Shown: positions 1-8,051 of the stretch, in pieces
Numbering within the stretch: the stretch's first letter is position 1
Layout: each line of letters starts with the position of its first letter
Position numbers and translations under genes: made by a program
Origin: an uncultured Oscillospiraceae bacterium
GTDB lineage: Bacteria; Bacillota; Clostridia; Oscillospirales; Ruminococcaceae
Length of the DNA: 11,386 nt
Direction: 5' to 3'
Assembly (NCBI GenBank): GCA_958427155.1
Contig: CAUABB010000032.1
Location: 1-11,386 of the forward strand
The notes under the pieces: generated by a model
Database searches by the model: none
The model's input: only the letters and a program-made list of their open reading frames with translations
What the model was told of the DNA's origin: nothing

Positions 1-227
1 CGCTGACAATGCTTGCCACACTGTCCTACGAAATGGAAAGCGAGAAAACAGTGAACGACGAGCGCATGCCTCACCTTTACCAAAACTATTCGGTCAACTC
101 TCTGCTTCATGAACTTATGAACATCCAGATGATTTCTGGACCAGGAGTGGCACCTCGTCTCTCTGAAGCCACTCAGAAGCAACTGTCTATCTTCGACCGA
201 GTCGGAGTGTCTCAACCTTCAGTTTGA
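1..227 (+). CDS. Probable IS transposase, C-terminal end (partial at window edge)
   Basis: The frame is open to the left edge (codons CTG ACA precede the first ATG at 9), so this is the 3' part of a gene that starts outside the window. The stop is TGA at 225-227. The last residues follow the pattern I associate with the C-terminus of IS4/IS1634-type DDE transposases: a tyrosine/serine stretch (YSVNSLLHEL), a short strand, then a helix with ATQKQLSIFDRVGV. The DDE catalytic core is not in view, so the family call rests on this tail alone. It is the only plus-strand gene and it converges on the capsule operon, as a recent insertion at the end of the locus would. It could instead be the tail of some other protein. 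Confidence 0.5.
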   Translation, partial: LTMLATLSYEMESEKTVNDERMPHLYQNYSVNSLLHELMNIQMISGPGVAPRLSEATQKQLSIFDRVGVSQPSV

Positions 228-325
228 AGCAGCACAGTATAACGAGGAGCAGAATTCACGTATACAGCGTCGCGCTACGAGATTTTGGGAGTGCTACAAC
301 GACTTCAGGAGTTTTCGACGGCGGT
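1..325 (+). mobile_element. Right-hand part of a probable insertion sequence; outer end not defined
   Basis: This is the transposase tail plus about 98 untranslated bases up to the stop of the converging DUF6270 gene. GC content is higher than in the AT-rich gene that follows, and the change falls at about 325-350. A small inverted repeat (CTCG at 332-335 and CGAG at 342-345) lies there. The partner terminal repeat and the target duplication are outside the window, so the boundary is an estimate. I see no other gene in 228-325. Confidence 0.35.
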
Positions 326-2296
326 CTACAACTCGAAAGTCCGAGATTGTTGATCCCTTATTAAATCCTCTAGAACAATTCCATTAAACTTTATTAGACA
401 TTGATTATAATATTCAGACTCAAAATGACTCGGTGAAAAACCTAGAGGGCTATGCTTATCTGCCACTAAATGACATTCTCTCATGTCAATTGTCCTAATC
501 CCAGTAAATTCCATTAGCAAAGATTCCTCAAGACGATCCCAAACAAGATTATCTTTTAAAATTTTCCACTGGTTTGAAAATTTCTTGATAGAACCATCAG
601 CATCCTTATAATCTAACGCAAACCTTGATCTAACCAATATGATGTTTTTTTCAGGTACGAGTTCCTTTAGGCTTGAAATAAAGATTTTCATCGACCTCTT
701 CCAAACCCGGAAATATTCCTCCCAATTAGATTGTCGGAGCATTGCTTTATTTTCAAAACCATCTAATATAGAAGAATAACGATTATAAAGGTTTATCGAA
801 ATATAGGACTCGCCCAGTAACAATGTCGGAATCGTAGCATCACAGTAAAGATCAATCAGGATATACTTTGGTTGAGTAGATTTAAGATGCTCTACATAGT
901 TCTTATGAAAATCTAACTCTAAATATTTCTTAGCCACCCTCTCCATATTTATAAGCTTTTGATCTAGCCCATAATACGGCTTAGAGGCCAAGGAAATCAA
1001 AGTAGAATGGAATTGTGTAAACCCACAGGAATACCAAATCTTATAATTCTCATTAAAAAATGAAGTACTCCTAAATATGTTTCTAGTAAAACACGTTCCA
1101 AAAACCGCAACCTCTATCTTTCGCGAATCGTGAAAGCTACCCGTATGAGTGTAAAGATATAGCTTTTGATCTTTTATATAAATCCGACCTTGTAGTCTTG
1201 AATTAACAGGAAGATAAGTACTCTGTATAGTATTTAGCCCCCCCATTACTGTGACCGGATAGCAATTCCCATTAGAGCGGATGAAGAACTGTAGATTTTC
1301 CCGAGCTTGAATATCATCAATAATCGGACCATATTTATTTGAAAGAAAATTGCCTATTGGCAATTCAAACATCATTTTTTCGCCATCTTGAACAGTCGGA
1401 GTAAATCTCACACTTTGCCGTTGTTGATAGTTTAGCTCTTCAAAGTTCTTTTGCGAACATATTATCAATTCAGTTTCATCCGATTTGATTGAATCACGAT
1501 TAAATTGCGACTTCAAAACGCAGGAAATACCAATTTGAATTTTTTCTTCCGTCTCTTTGTATTCATCTAAAACAAAGCTTTGAACTATATCAGTAGAGAG
1601 TTTCCTCAAAATAAGCGTTTTTCCAAACCCAACATAAATACGAATTCCGTTAAACGTTAGCGAGCACCCCTCATGGTAGACGTAAGAATCAAAAAATGAG
1701 CCATCGGGAAATTCATTACGTATGAAAAAATCCCATAAACTATGAGGCCTCGTTAAGAAAAACTGATTCAATATCCGCTTATCTAAGCTGATTGAAGTAC
1801 AATTAAGATCAAATGCATATTGACAATCATGATATTGCCAAAACTTATTCGCCACTCTTCTTTTCAAGAGTAATTTCGTCATTTGAGCTCCAGACAACCC
1901 AGAAAATTCAAATGAAATTTCATGCTCTGAATCAAGAATACCAACTAGTTCACATCGTTGTTTTGTTGACTTAAGTTCAAAGGTGATTTTCTTATTATCA
2001 GCAACATAAATGTATATATCGAATGCAGCATTTAATCTGAAAACTTTTCCACATTTGATTTCATGATCTTCCTGAACATTAAGCACATATTTAACACCAT
2101 CATGAAACTGATCGCCTAAGAGATAAGAAATAGGAAATATTGCCTTTCCATTAGGGGTTATTTGAATATCTCTACGAGTGACCATAACTTGATAGTCATA
2201 ATCATAAACCCTCAACAGACAAACTTCACGGCGTCTTTCGTTTTGGAACGACAGAATGATTTTATCTTCAACGAAGTTAAACCCATTTAAAATCAT
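326..2296 (-). CDS. DUF6270-type protein with SGNH-like C-terminal domain and beta-rich N-terminal region
   Basis: The protein has 656 residues from an ATG at 2296, chosen because AAGGA (2302-2306) sits 5 bases upstream; the longer frame begins at a TTG without such a site. Residues 1 to about 390 are beta-rich, with no signal peptide or membrane segment. Residues about 392-645 match DUF6270: VAVFGTCFTRN in the block-I position (around 397-406), a hydrophobic strand ending in DLYCDA (about 482-487), and late SPSHFESEYY with a histidine near 624. DUF6270 proteins occur in capsule and glycosyltransferase loci and resemble SGNH hydrolases or acyltransferases, but their reaction is not established. 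Here the expected block-I serine is replaced in GTC, so hydrolase activity is uncertain. As the last gene of a capsule operon it probably builds or modifies the polymer in the cytoplasm (inference). The final residues, about QSRTFEL, may be encoded by IS-end DNA. Confidence 0.72.
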   Translation of the reverse strand: MILNGFNFVEDKIILSFQNERRREVCLLRVYDYDYQVMVTRRDIQITPNGKAIFPISYLLGDQFHDGVKYVLNVQEDHEIKCGKVFRLNAAFDIYIYVADNKKITFELKSTKQRCELVGILDSEHEISFEFSGLSGAQMTKLLLKRRVANKFWQYHDCQYAFDLNCTSISLDKRILNQFFLTRPHSLWDFFIRNEFPDGSFFDSYVYHEGCSLTFNGIRIYVGFGKTLILRKLSTDIVQSFVLDEYKETEEKIQIGISCVLKSQFNRDSIKSDETELIICSQKNFEELNYQQRQSVRFTPTVQDGEKMMFELPIGNFLSNKYGPIIDDIQARENLQFFIRSNGNCYPVTVMGGLNTIQSTYLPVNSRLQGRIYIKDQKLYLYTHTGSFHDSRKIEVAVFGTCFTRNIFRSTSFFNENYKIWYSCGFTQFHSTLISLASKPYYGLDQKLINMERVAKKYLELDFHKNYVEHLKSTQPKYILIDLYCDATIPTLLLGESYISINLYNRYSSILDGFENKAMLRQSNWEEYFRVWKRSMKIFISSLKELVPEKNIILVRSRFALDYKDADGSIKKFSNQWKILKDNLVWDRLEESLLMEFTGIRTIDMRECHLVADKHSPLGFSPSHFESEYYNQCLIKFNGIVLEDLIRDQQSRTFEL

Positions 2297-2301
2297 ATTA
2301 G

Positions 2302-2306
2302 TCCTT
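2302..2306 (-). promoter_or_regulatory. Ribosome binding site that sets the DUF6270 gene start
   Basis: The minus strand reads AAGGA, then 5 bases, then ATG at 2296. This is one of the best Shine-Dalgarno matches in the window and favours the ATG over the TTG 18 bases upstream. Its presence after a 122-base gap fits independent translation of the last gene. Confidence 0.7.
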
Positions 2307-2313
2307 AGAAACA

Positions 2314-2331
2314 ATCTTAAAAAAATAAGAT
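2314..2331 (-). other. AT-rich inverted repeat in the leader of the DUF6270 gene
   Basis: Exact 6-bp arms, ATCTTA and TAAGAT, flank a six-base homopolymer loop. The hairpin would form just upstream of the AAGGA ribosome binding site. It has no GC pairs in its core and no following U-tract, so it is not a convincing terminator. A role in translation or mRNA stability is possible but unproven. Confidence 0.3.
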
Positions 2332-2413
2332 AGAAGAGACATTTAAGTCAGTCAGCTTTAATGTTTTTCTAAACCCTACGATAATTTATCAAAACAGCTT
2401 GTAATTCAAGACC

Positions 2414-2429
2414 AAGTTTTAAAGTTTTA
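2414..2429. repeat. Perfect 8-bp tandem duplication spanning the glycosyltransferase stop codon
   Basis: The plus strand reads AAGTTTTA twice in a row (2414-2421 and 2422-2429). On the coding strand this is TAAAACTT TAAAACTT. The in-frame TAA stop of the upstream gene (2421-2419) is the start of the second coding-strand copy. Removing one copy joins ...LIKL to GLELQAVLINYRRV, with a new stop at 2371-2369. The repeat therefore changes the protein end. Confidence 0.85.
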
Positions 2430-4353
2430 TCAGTTGCGAATCAATAAAGCCTAGTTCTTTAAAATATATTCCTTCCCTAACACTTGAGATTACAACTTTG
2501 TCAATATCAAGAAACTCAGCGGCGTAGTGAAGCTTCTTAGTACGGCATACGTCACGCTGCATAAAAATAATTTCCCGTAAACTCATTTCTGCGTAAAAAT
2601 TCTTGTAGCGCGCAGGCTTTATCGGTTGATATATTGCCGCATCAACAATAGAAGTAAAAATTTGCCTTGACGCCAAAAACAAAATTTGATGCCTTATTGA
2701 TCGATAGTCCAGAAGGGCATCTTCCTTGATATTATGCTTTTCCATCAATGTTCGTTTGTCCGAAATAGAGAAGCAAACATAATATCTATCAACCCCATCA
2801 TTTTTCTTATAATCTTTTATAAACTGGACGAATGAATTACCGAAAACACCCTCCCGATCATTATAAATATTTATCCTCTTTATTTTTCTCAAACAAATAG
2901 AGATCGCCACTAAGAAGCTAGGAATAAGTTTCCAATCTTTATTTTTTACATAATCAAATATAGCGATGCTAGACAAGCTAAACCGCCCTTCTTTTTTGTC
3001 AAAGGACAGCAAATAGTCCCCAAGATTTATTTTAAGATCTTTGTTATCTCTGTAATCTTTGAAAGAAAATCGGTTAACCTTATATAATCGTCCATATACC
3101 GATACAAAAAAAGCTAGCGTTGTAAAATCATAACCAACTTCGATATCCCAGCCTATAAAGTCATTTGTCTCAATTTTTGATCGATGATGTGAGAAATAAG
3201 TATATCGCTGCACACATTCAATCATTTGATTTCCGATCAAAGCATAAACCCTAACGTCTTTGTGATCGACATACTCGGTCAAAAATGTTTTATAAAATCC
3301 AGAAATCCTTATCTTTCCATTTCGAACTTTGATAGCAGATATGTACAGCTCATTTTGTTTTACATGCTCCTTATAACCATCTAATTCAAACATGATCTTC
3401 TGGCCTGAAAAATATATCTGCGGAATCATGCCAGACAACTTTAAAAAGAAATGTTTGTGAAACTTATCTACTTGTGGATGTTCTAAAAGCAAAGACGGTT
3501 TTATATATGCCAATATTGTTTTTATTTGATCTTTCTGCTTCTGCCAGAAATCATTTGGCTCAGACTGAAAGTAGTTACCTCGCAATTTACTACTTAAATC
3601 ATTAACAATTAGAGCCTGAGCATACTCACAAACAAAACCATATCTTTCTTTTGAAATTTTAATTATTCTATGGTAGAACTCCATGCTCTGCGGAAAACAG
3701 TATGACCCAGCAGCAAGTTCTTTGCCATTTTTATCATTCCGAACATAAACGGCTTCTTCGCAATACCCATATTTTCCAACAGATAAAGCATTTCTTGCAA
3801 AATGATCCTCAATTTCATAAATAAGGAACTGTTCATCAAACAGTAGATTGTTGTCCTTACAATTCTTCAGGCAATAATTTACCGCTGTTACAGCTCCATA
3901 GCAGAATTCATTAATATCATATATACCAGACCCATTAAAGCAACCTTTCCAAAAACCTTTGGTGCTACGGATAGTGTTTTTTTCATTAATCACTGTAAGG
4001 AAGACGTTGTTCTCTCTTATAAATGCATCCAGTTTTTCCAAGCAGTTATGAGCAAGACGATCCTCGTAATCAACGAAAAGAATAAATTCCCCTTCGGCCG
4101 TTTTCGTGGCAATATTTTTTACAGATGAAACGCCACAATTGTTTTTATCTATAAGCTTAATTGTTAGCGAAGGGTTGGCTTTTTTCAATGCATCTACAGC
4201 TTTACGTGTACTATCTATGGATCCATTATTGACAATGAACAGTTCCACTCTTTTTAAATCATAGGTGCCTTTTTTTATATCCTCAACACACGATATGATC
4301 TTCTGCCCAGCATTATTTGCAGAAATTACAATGGTAAACCTTTTCATGATCAT
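2419..4353 (-). CDS. GT2 glycosyltransferase fused to a truncated CDP-glycerol glycerophosphotransferase-like domain
   Basis: This 644-residue cytoplasmic protein has no signal peptide. Residues 5-125 form a family 2 GT-A domain: ISANNAG, then VNNGSIDST (41-49; the usual DDGS is NNGS here), NCGVSSVKNIA (72-82), and the metal-binding FVDYED (93-98). Residues about 310-460 look beta-rich. Residues about 490-644 resemble the first half of the TagB/TagF-type glycerophosphotransferase domain: IYNDREGVFGNS, YYVCFSIS, a helix with SIRHQILFLAS, and IIFMQRDV where the family usually has LQHG. The chain stops at SQLIKL, just where the family normally continues into a GxPR motif and a second Rossmann half, so about 150-200 residues are missing. 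The family makes glycerol- or polyol-phosphate-containing polymers. Here only the GT2 part looks intact. ATG 4353 lies 11 bases after kpsD without a clear Shine-Dalgarno; ATG 4347 is an alternative start. The gene is AT-rich relative to kpsD. Confidence 0.75.
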   Translation of the reverse strand: MIMKRFTIVISANNAGQKIISCVEDIKKGTYDLKRVELFIVNNGSIDSTRKAVDALKKANPSLTIKLIDKNNCGVSSVKNIATKTAEGEFILFVDYEDRLAHNCLEKLDAFIRENNVFLTVINEKNTIRSTKGFWKGCFNGSGIYDINEFCYGAVTAVNYCLKNCKDNNLLFDEQFLIYEIEDHFARNALSVGKYGYCEEAVYVRNDKNGKELAAGSYCFPQSMEFYHRIIKISKERYGFVCEYAQALIVNDLSSKLRGNYFQSEPNDFWQKQKDQIKTILAYIKPSLLLEHPQVDKFHKHFFLKLSGMIPQIYFSGQKIMFELDGYKEHVKQNELYISAIKVRNGKIRISGFYKTFLTEYVDHKDVRVYALIGNQMIECVQRYTYFSHHRSKIETNDFIGWDIEVGYDFTTLAFFVSVYGRLYKVNRFSFKDYRDNKDLKINLGDYLLSFDKKEGRFSLSSIAIFDYVKNKDWKLIPSFLVAISICLRKIKRINIYNDREGVFGNSFVQFIKDYKKNDGVDRYYVCFSISDKRTLMEKHNIKEDALLDYRSIRHQILFLASRQIFTSIVDAAIYQPIKPARYKNFYAEMSLREIIFMQRDVCRTKKLHYAAEFLDIDKVVISSVREGIYFKELGFIDSQLIKL

Positions 4354-4364
4354 TATCTATTACA

Positions 4365-6164
4365 TTAGAGATCAATAGCCACCTTGGTTGCCACAGCAAT
4401 TTGGTATATAATTTGCATTATATTTTTGGCAATAAGCATTCCTTTTGTATCTACCTTCGAGAGAACTATAATACGATCCCCCGGTTCAATACCAAGACTA
4501 TCTGCCAACCCTACTTCACCATTTTGTTTAGCTACCAAAATCTGTTTTTCATTGGCTCTAGCCGACACACCGCCAGCTGCCGCCAAATAATCATCCAGTG
4601 TCTTTCCGTTCTCATAGGCAACAGCCTTGGGAAGCACAACTTCACCAGTCACCATAACTACGTTAGATTTCTGAGGAATGACAAGCTCATCTCCGTCCTC
4701 AAGCCACAAATCTGAGACCTGACCACGTCTAGAAATCACCACAACACCATCAGGTTCAAGCAAAGACGCACGTTTAACGAAATCCTGAATTAATTCGGCC
4801 TCCTTAACACGAATTTGAGCTTCTTCCGGGGTGCTAGAAGTTGCCGTCAACGCCGTCTGTTCTAGACGACGTAGTGAATCCTGAATGACAGCCTTCTGAT
4901 CTCGAGCTACGCTCTTACGACGTAGATAAATTGCATCAGTTGCAGCAAGTTCCGGCTCTACCTCAATTTGGCGAAGCAAATCACGGAGTTTCGTTGTCTT
5001 AAGAATCGGGTAGCGAGATGCTCCAGTAATAGCCCCTTCCACCGTCGCCATTATTGTCTCGCCCGGCTTGTCAGCTACAAATTCAACAATATCGCCATCA
5101 GCCAAAGAAAAGGATTTGAACTCGTTAAGAGAAAAATACCGGTTGAATGGAGACTGATTCCTTGTACCTGTGACGCTTACATGGGAAACATTACGTTCTG
5201 GCGTCGCCAATTCTATAAGTCCCGCACCCTTGGCTACAGCCGGCTTCGAAAATTCATACGCAGCCTGTTCGCGCAACAACCCATAAGCAGATACAGAAAT
5301 ACCCTTCTTCTTGACTAGAATGACATCGCCGTTCTTCAAGCGAAGGTTCGGAACTGTCCCTTCAAATGCAAAGCGATATAGGTCAATCTTTTCTACAACC
5401 TTTTTGTTGCGAATCACCTCGATATGGCGATAACTTCCACGTGTAGCATCAATGCCCCCTGCTCGATCAATAAAAGACATTATCGAATCAAGAGATCCGC
5501 CAGCATAACGACCCGGACTATTAACAAACCCTGTCACATAAACAGCAACGGGTTGAGCACTTTGCAGATTTACATAAACCTGGACGTTATCGGTAAATAC
5601 TCGACCAATCGCCTGCTTCACCGTAGAAAGAAGACTCGCCTGACGCAACCCGGCAACATGAATAGGACCAACTTCCGGCAGGAAGAGATTCCCTTGCTGA
5701 TCAACAACTAGAACATCATCATAACTGCGAGCACCCCAAATGCGAACAACCACGCGATCTCCGGGGGCAAGAATGTAATCAGAGGACGTCATGTCGCTGA
5801 ACGTCCCAGCAAATCTTCCTTCAAACAGATTGGATGCAAATGGTCGCAACACAACCGAAGTCGCATTAGACAGAGGTCCCTGAGCCCAAGCCGGTGCGGC
5901 TACATTTGTGGTTGGAAGAGTCGTACGACGATAGTCATTAGAAGAAAGACTGCCGCTCAACTGCGTACCATTTGGCCCCATCATTGTTGCCATCGGCATC
6001 GCCGATGCTGTCGCGGGCATCCCCAGACTGGACGGGGTAGGATTAGAACTTTGACCGAGAACAGACGGATACGCTGCGGCGGTTTCGGCTGCGGCAACCA
6101 GGCTCGACATTGTCGTCGAAAGGATGGCTCCCATCACTGTGATTTTCAAGGTATTGAACTGCAT
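4365..6164 (-). CDS. kpsD: Capsule polysaccharide export protein KpsD (Poly_export/SLBB family)
   Basis: This 599-residue protein is close in size to E. coli KpsD. An N-terminal signal peptide (hydrophobic 7-25, AAA before about residue 26) has no lipobox, as in KpsD and unlike the lipoprotein Wza. Residues about 30-100 are a low-complexity Ser/Thr/Pro/Met-rich linker. The Poly_export domain starts at SSDYILAPGDRVVVRIWG (127-144) and continues through GNLFLPEVGPIHVAGL (158-173). SLBB-type segments follow, including VYVTGFVNSPGRY (208-220), VEGAITGASRYP (375-386) and VTGEVVLPKAV (505-515). A helix-rich stretch (about 415-467) separates the later SLBB units. The C-terminal 573-599 is an amphipathic or hydrophobic helix that could sit in the outer membrane. 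The protein provides the periplasmic and outer-membrane exit for the capsule and works with KpsE. It starts 14 bases after kpsE. Confidence 0.93.
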   Translation of the reverse strand: MQFNTLKITVMGAILSTTMSSLVAAAETAAAYPSVLGQSSNPTPSSLGMPATASAMPMATMMGPNGTQLSGSLSSNDYRRTTLPTTNVAAPAWAQGPLSNATSVVLRPFASNLFEGRFAGTFSDMTSSDYILAPGDRVVVRIWGARSYDDVLVVDQQGNLFLPEVGPIHVAGLRQASLLSTVKQAIGRVFTDNVQVYVNLQSAQPVAVYVTGFVNSPGRYAGGSLDSIMSFIDRAGGIDATRGSYRHIEVIRNKKVVEKIDLYRFAFEGTVPNLRLKNGDVILVKKKGISVSAYGLLREQAAYEFSKPAVAKGAGLIELATPERNVSHVSVTGTRNQSPFNRYFSLNEFKSFSLADGDIVEFVADKPGETIMATVEGAITGASRYPILKTTKLRDLLRQIEVEPELAATDAIYLRRKSVARDQKAVIQDSLRRLEQTALTATSSTPEEAQIRVKEAELIQDFVKRASLLEPDGVVVISRRGQVSDLWLEDGDELVIPQKSNVVMVTGEVVLPKAVAYENGKTLDDYLAAAGGVSARANEKQILVAKQNGEVGLADSLGIEPGDRIIVLSKVDTKGMLIAKNIMQIIYQIAVATKVAIDL

Positions 6165-6178
6165 TTTAACTCTGATAA

Positions 6179-7402
6179 TTAGAAACCAGCGTGTTCACGA
6201 ATGGAAGCAATAATCAATCGTACCATTCCATACAAGAAAAAGAATCCGAAGAAAGCACAAAGCGTGAAGATCCAAGTTCGCGGATAACGAGACTCATCCG
6301 GAAACGTCGGCTGCTGAATCGGCACAACATATTGAGTTTTAGCCAAAGCCATTGCACGTGCCTGTTCTAGTGCTGTCATGGCAGAAATCAATTGCTTCTG
6401 TGCAAACTCGCTTTCCAGCATCAGATTTTCATATTGAGAAACCCATGCATTCAAAGGCACGGCCATTTTCTCATTACCGGCAATCCGCGCTTTCTCTGCC
6501 TGAAGTTGGGCTTCTACCGCAGCCAAACGCTTTTCAAGGCTTCTAACCATAGGGGCATCGGTACGCATATAAGAGCGGGCTTCTTCAAGTTGAGCATTGA
6601 CTTTAGACCGCTCTCCTTCCAGTTCGAACACCAAGGTCTGCAGGCCCGAAGCTGTTGCCTTAGGATCCAACTCACGATGCTCATCTCGGAAAGATTCCAA
6701 AGCCTTCTGAGCTTTGGTCACACGCTGTTGAGCAACCTTCACCTCATTCGATGCCAACTTTATCGAATCGTTACGAGAACGCTCATTCATCTCGTTGACA
6801 AGGGCTTCACTAGCCTTCAGCGCAGCCTGTGCAATGCTCTGAGCCATTTTCGGGTCATAAGCACGAACATTGAAAGTCACAATTCCACTGTCAACGTCAA
6901 GCTTCGGTTGAGAAACACGAGACCAAAAAAACTCCTTATCCCAAACTGTCGGCTCTTTTGACAATCGAGAAATCAAGTCATGAGAGCTTGAAGAATAATG
7001 ATCGACTACCTTTAGTTCACGATCCAAAGCATTGAAGAGATCCGGGGACTGAAGATATGCCTCCACAATTCGAGCATTCTGTACAGATGAAGAGGAAGTT
7101 TTGAAAATTTGTGACGCAATATCGATGCCGGCACCTTGTTCAACAACATCCTTGACTGCAAACTGCGTTTCCGAAACATACATCGGCGAGGCAATCAGGG
7201 CGAAGTATCCGAAAGTCAGCAACGTCGGCAGCGCAACAAAACTGCAGAATTCCTTCTCGAAAACGCTACGACGACGCCACCAATTCTTAAGTTTGTACAG
7301 TTTCGGTTCTCCAGCAGCGGAAGAACCTACAGTCTCAGGCATCCGATTGGCTTCAGGGACAGAAGTCACCATCGGCACTTCTTTTTTGTCATCGTTTTGC
7401 AT
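6179..7402 (-). CDS. kpsE: Capsule export inner-membrane protein KpsE (PCP-3 family)
   Basis: KpsE links the KpsMT transporter to KpsD across the periplasm. The protein has 407 residues from ATG 7402 (E. coli KpsE is about 380). The frame is open further upstream to 7525, but that part overlaps kpsT deeply and lacks family character. A cytoplasmic head with basic WWRRR (41-45) leads to the first membrane helix (about 52-72). The periplasmic part opens with YVSETQFAVKD (75-85). Charged heptad-rich stretches at about 205-240 and 255-310 predict coiled coils. The family's proline-rich motif PTFPDESRYPR (365-375) precedes the second membrane helix (about 377-400), and a short cytoplasmic tail ends the protein. 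The start overlaps the end of kpsT by 14 bases, which suggests translational coupling. CGGA lies 7 bases ahead of the ATG. Confidence 0.93.
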   Translation of the reverse strand: MQNDDKKEVPMVTSVPEANRMPETVGSSAAGEPKLYKLKNWWRRRSVFEKEFCSFVALPTLLTFGYFALIASPMYVSETQFAVKDVVEQGAGIDIASQIFKTSSSSVQNARIVEAYLQSPDLFNALDRELKVVDHYSSSSHDLISRLSKEPTVWDKEFFWSRVSQPKLDVDSGIVTFNVRAYDPKMAQSIAQAALKASEALVNEMNERSRNDSIKLASNEVKVAQQRVTKAQKALESFRDEHRELDPKATASGLQTLVFELEGERSKVNAQLEEARSYMRTDAPMVRSLEKRLAAVEAQLQAEKARIAGNEKMAVPLNAWVSQYENLMLESEFAQKQLISAMTALEQARAMALAKTQYVVPIQQPTFPDESRYPRTWIFTLCAFFGFFFLYGMVRLIIASIREHAGF

Positions 7403-8051
7403 TGCAAATATCCGTATATTCCTTAATAGCCTGGTTGACATCAGGGTAATAAACCAACTGACCGGCATTGAGCACCGCACCGCACACACAGTTCTGTTTG
7501 ACGGCCGCCATGCTGTGAGAAACAAAAATCAGAGTGGAAGTAGCTGCTTTTTCTTTTAAAGCAAGATCCGCCTTTTTTTTGAAAGCAGCGTCACCTACAG
7601 AATAAGCTTCGTCAATTAGATAGAAGTCGAATCCGATCGCCATGGACAACCCGAACGCCAACTTGCTACGCATGCCGGAAGAATAAGTATTGATAGGCAT
7701 GTCCATGTAATCGCCGAGTTCTGCAAAATCTTCGACGTAATCCGTAACCTTTCGAATATCTGCGCCGTAAACACGAGAAACAAAGCGCAAATTTTCACGC
7801 CCGGTAAGGGAACCGTGAAAGCAACCACTGAACCCAATCGGCCAGGACACGCGAGATGTTCGAATAACGCGTCCGGAATCAGGCTGTTCAGCTCCGCCAA
7901 TAATCCGGATCATCGTCGACTTACCGGCACCGTTTACGCCGAGTATGCCCATGCTTTTGCCTTCCTCAAAGCGTAGATTGACGTTATCGAGCACCGTATG
8001 CCAACCGTTCTTGACACGATAACGTTTGCAGACATTTTGTAATTCGATCAT
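7389..8051 (-). CDS. kpsT: Capsule polysaccharide ABC transporter ATP-binding protein KpsT
   Basis: This is the cytoplasmic ATPase of the capsule exporter, about 220 residues, the usual KpsT length. In the 220-residue numbering, Walker A is GVNGAGKST (38-46), the ABC signature is YSSGMRSKL (123-131), Walker B is YLIDE (144-148), and the switch histidine is in VSHS (H179). YSSGM in place of LSGGQ is typical of polysaccharide and O-antigen exporters. ATG 8051 shares one base with the TGA of kpsM (TGATG) and has AGGA at 8059-8062, 7 bases upstream. A TTG codon at 8054 would add one residue but is less likely. The pairing with kpsM ensures equal synthesis of the two subunits. Confidence 0.95.
   Translation of the reverse strand: MIELQNVCKRYRVKNGWHTVLDNVNLRFEEGKSMGILGVNGAGKSTMIRIIGGAEQPDSGRVIRTSRVSWPIGFSGCFHGSLTGRENLRFVSRVYGADIRKVTDYVEDFAELGDYMDMPINTYSSGMRSKLAFGLSMAIGFDFYLIDEAYSVGDAAFKKKADLALKEKAATSTLIFVSHSMAAVKQNCVCGAVLNAGQLVYYPDVNQAIKEYTDICNAKR

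Noticed and set aside
2314..2331. Hairpin as an intrinsic terminator between the glycosyltransferase and DUF6270 genes
   Set aside because: The 6-bp stem is almost all A/T and no U-tract follows; it lies next to the ribosome binding site of the next gene.
4384..4715. Plus-strand open frames antisense to the end of kpsD, including a hydrophobic N-terminus
   Set aside because: They are fully antisense to a clear KpsD reading frame and match no family; the hydrophobicity reflects the KpsD C-terminal helix read in reverse.
4800..4990. Helix-rich stretch in KpsD as a possible inserted domain
   Set aside because: Helical insertions between SLBB segments are common in KpsD-type exporters, and total length is normal.
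5300..5720. Plus-strand frames antisense to the Poly_export domain of kpsD
   Set aside because: No ribosome binding site and no recognisable protein features.
7403..7525. 41-residue N-terminal extension of KpsE
   Set aside because: It lies entirely within kpsT in another frame, has no KpsE-like character, and the ATG at 7402 gives a typical PCP-3 N-terminus.
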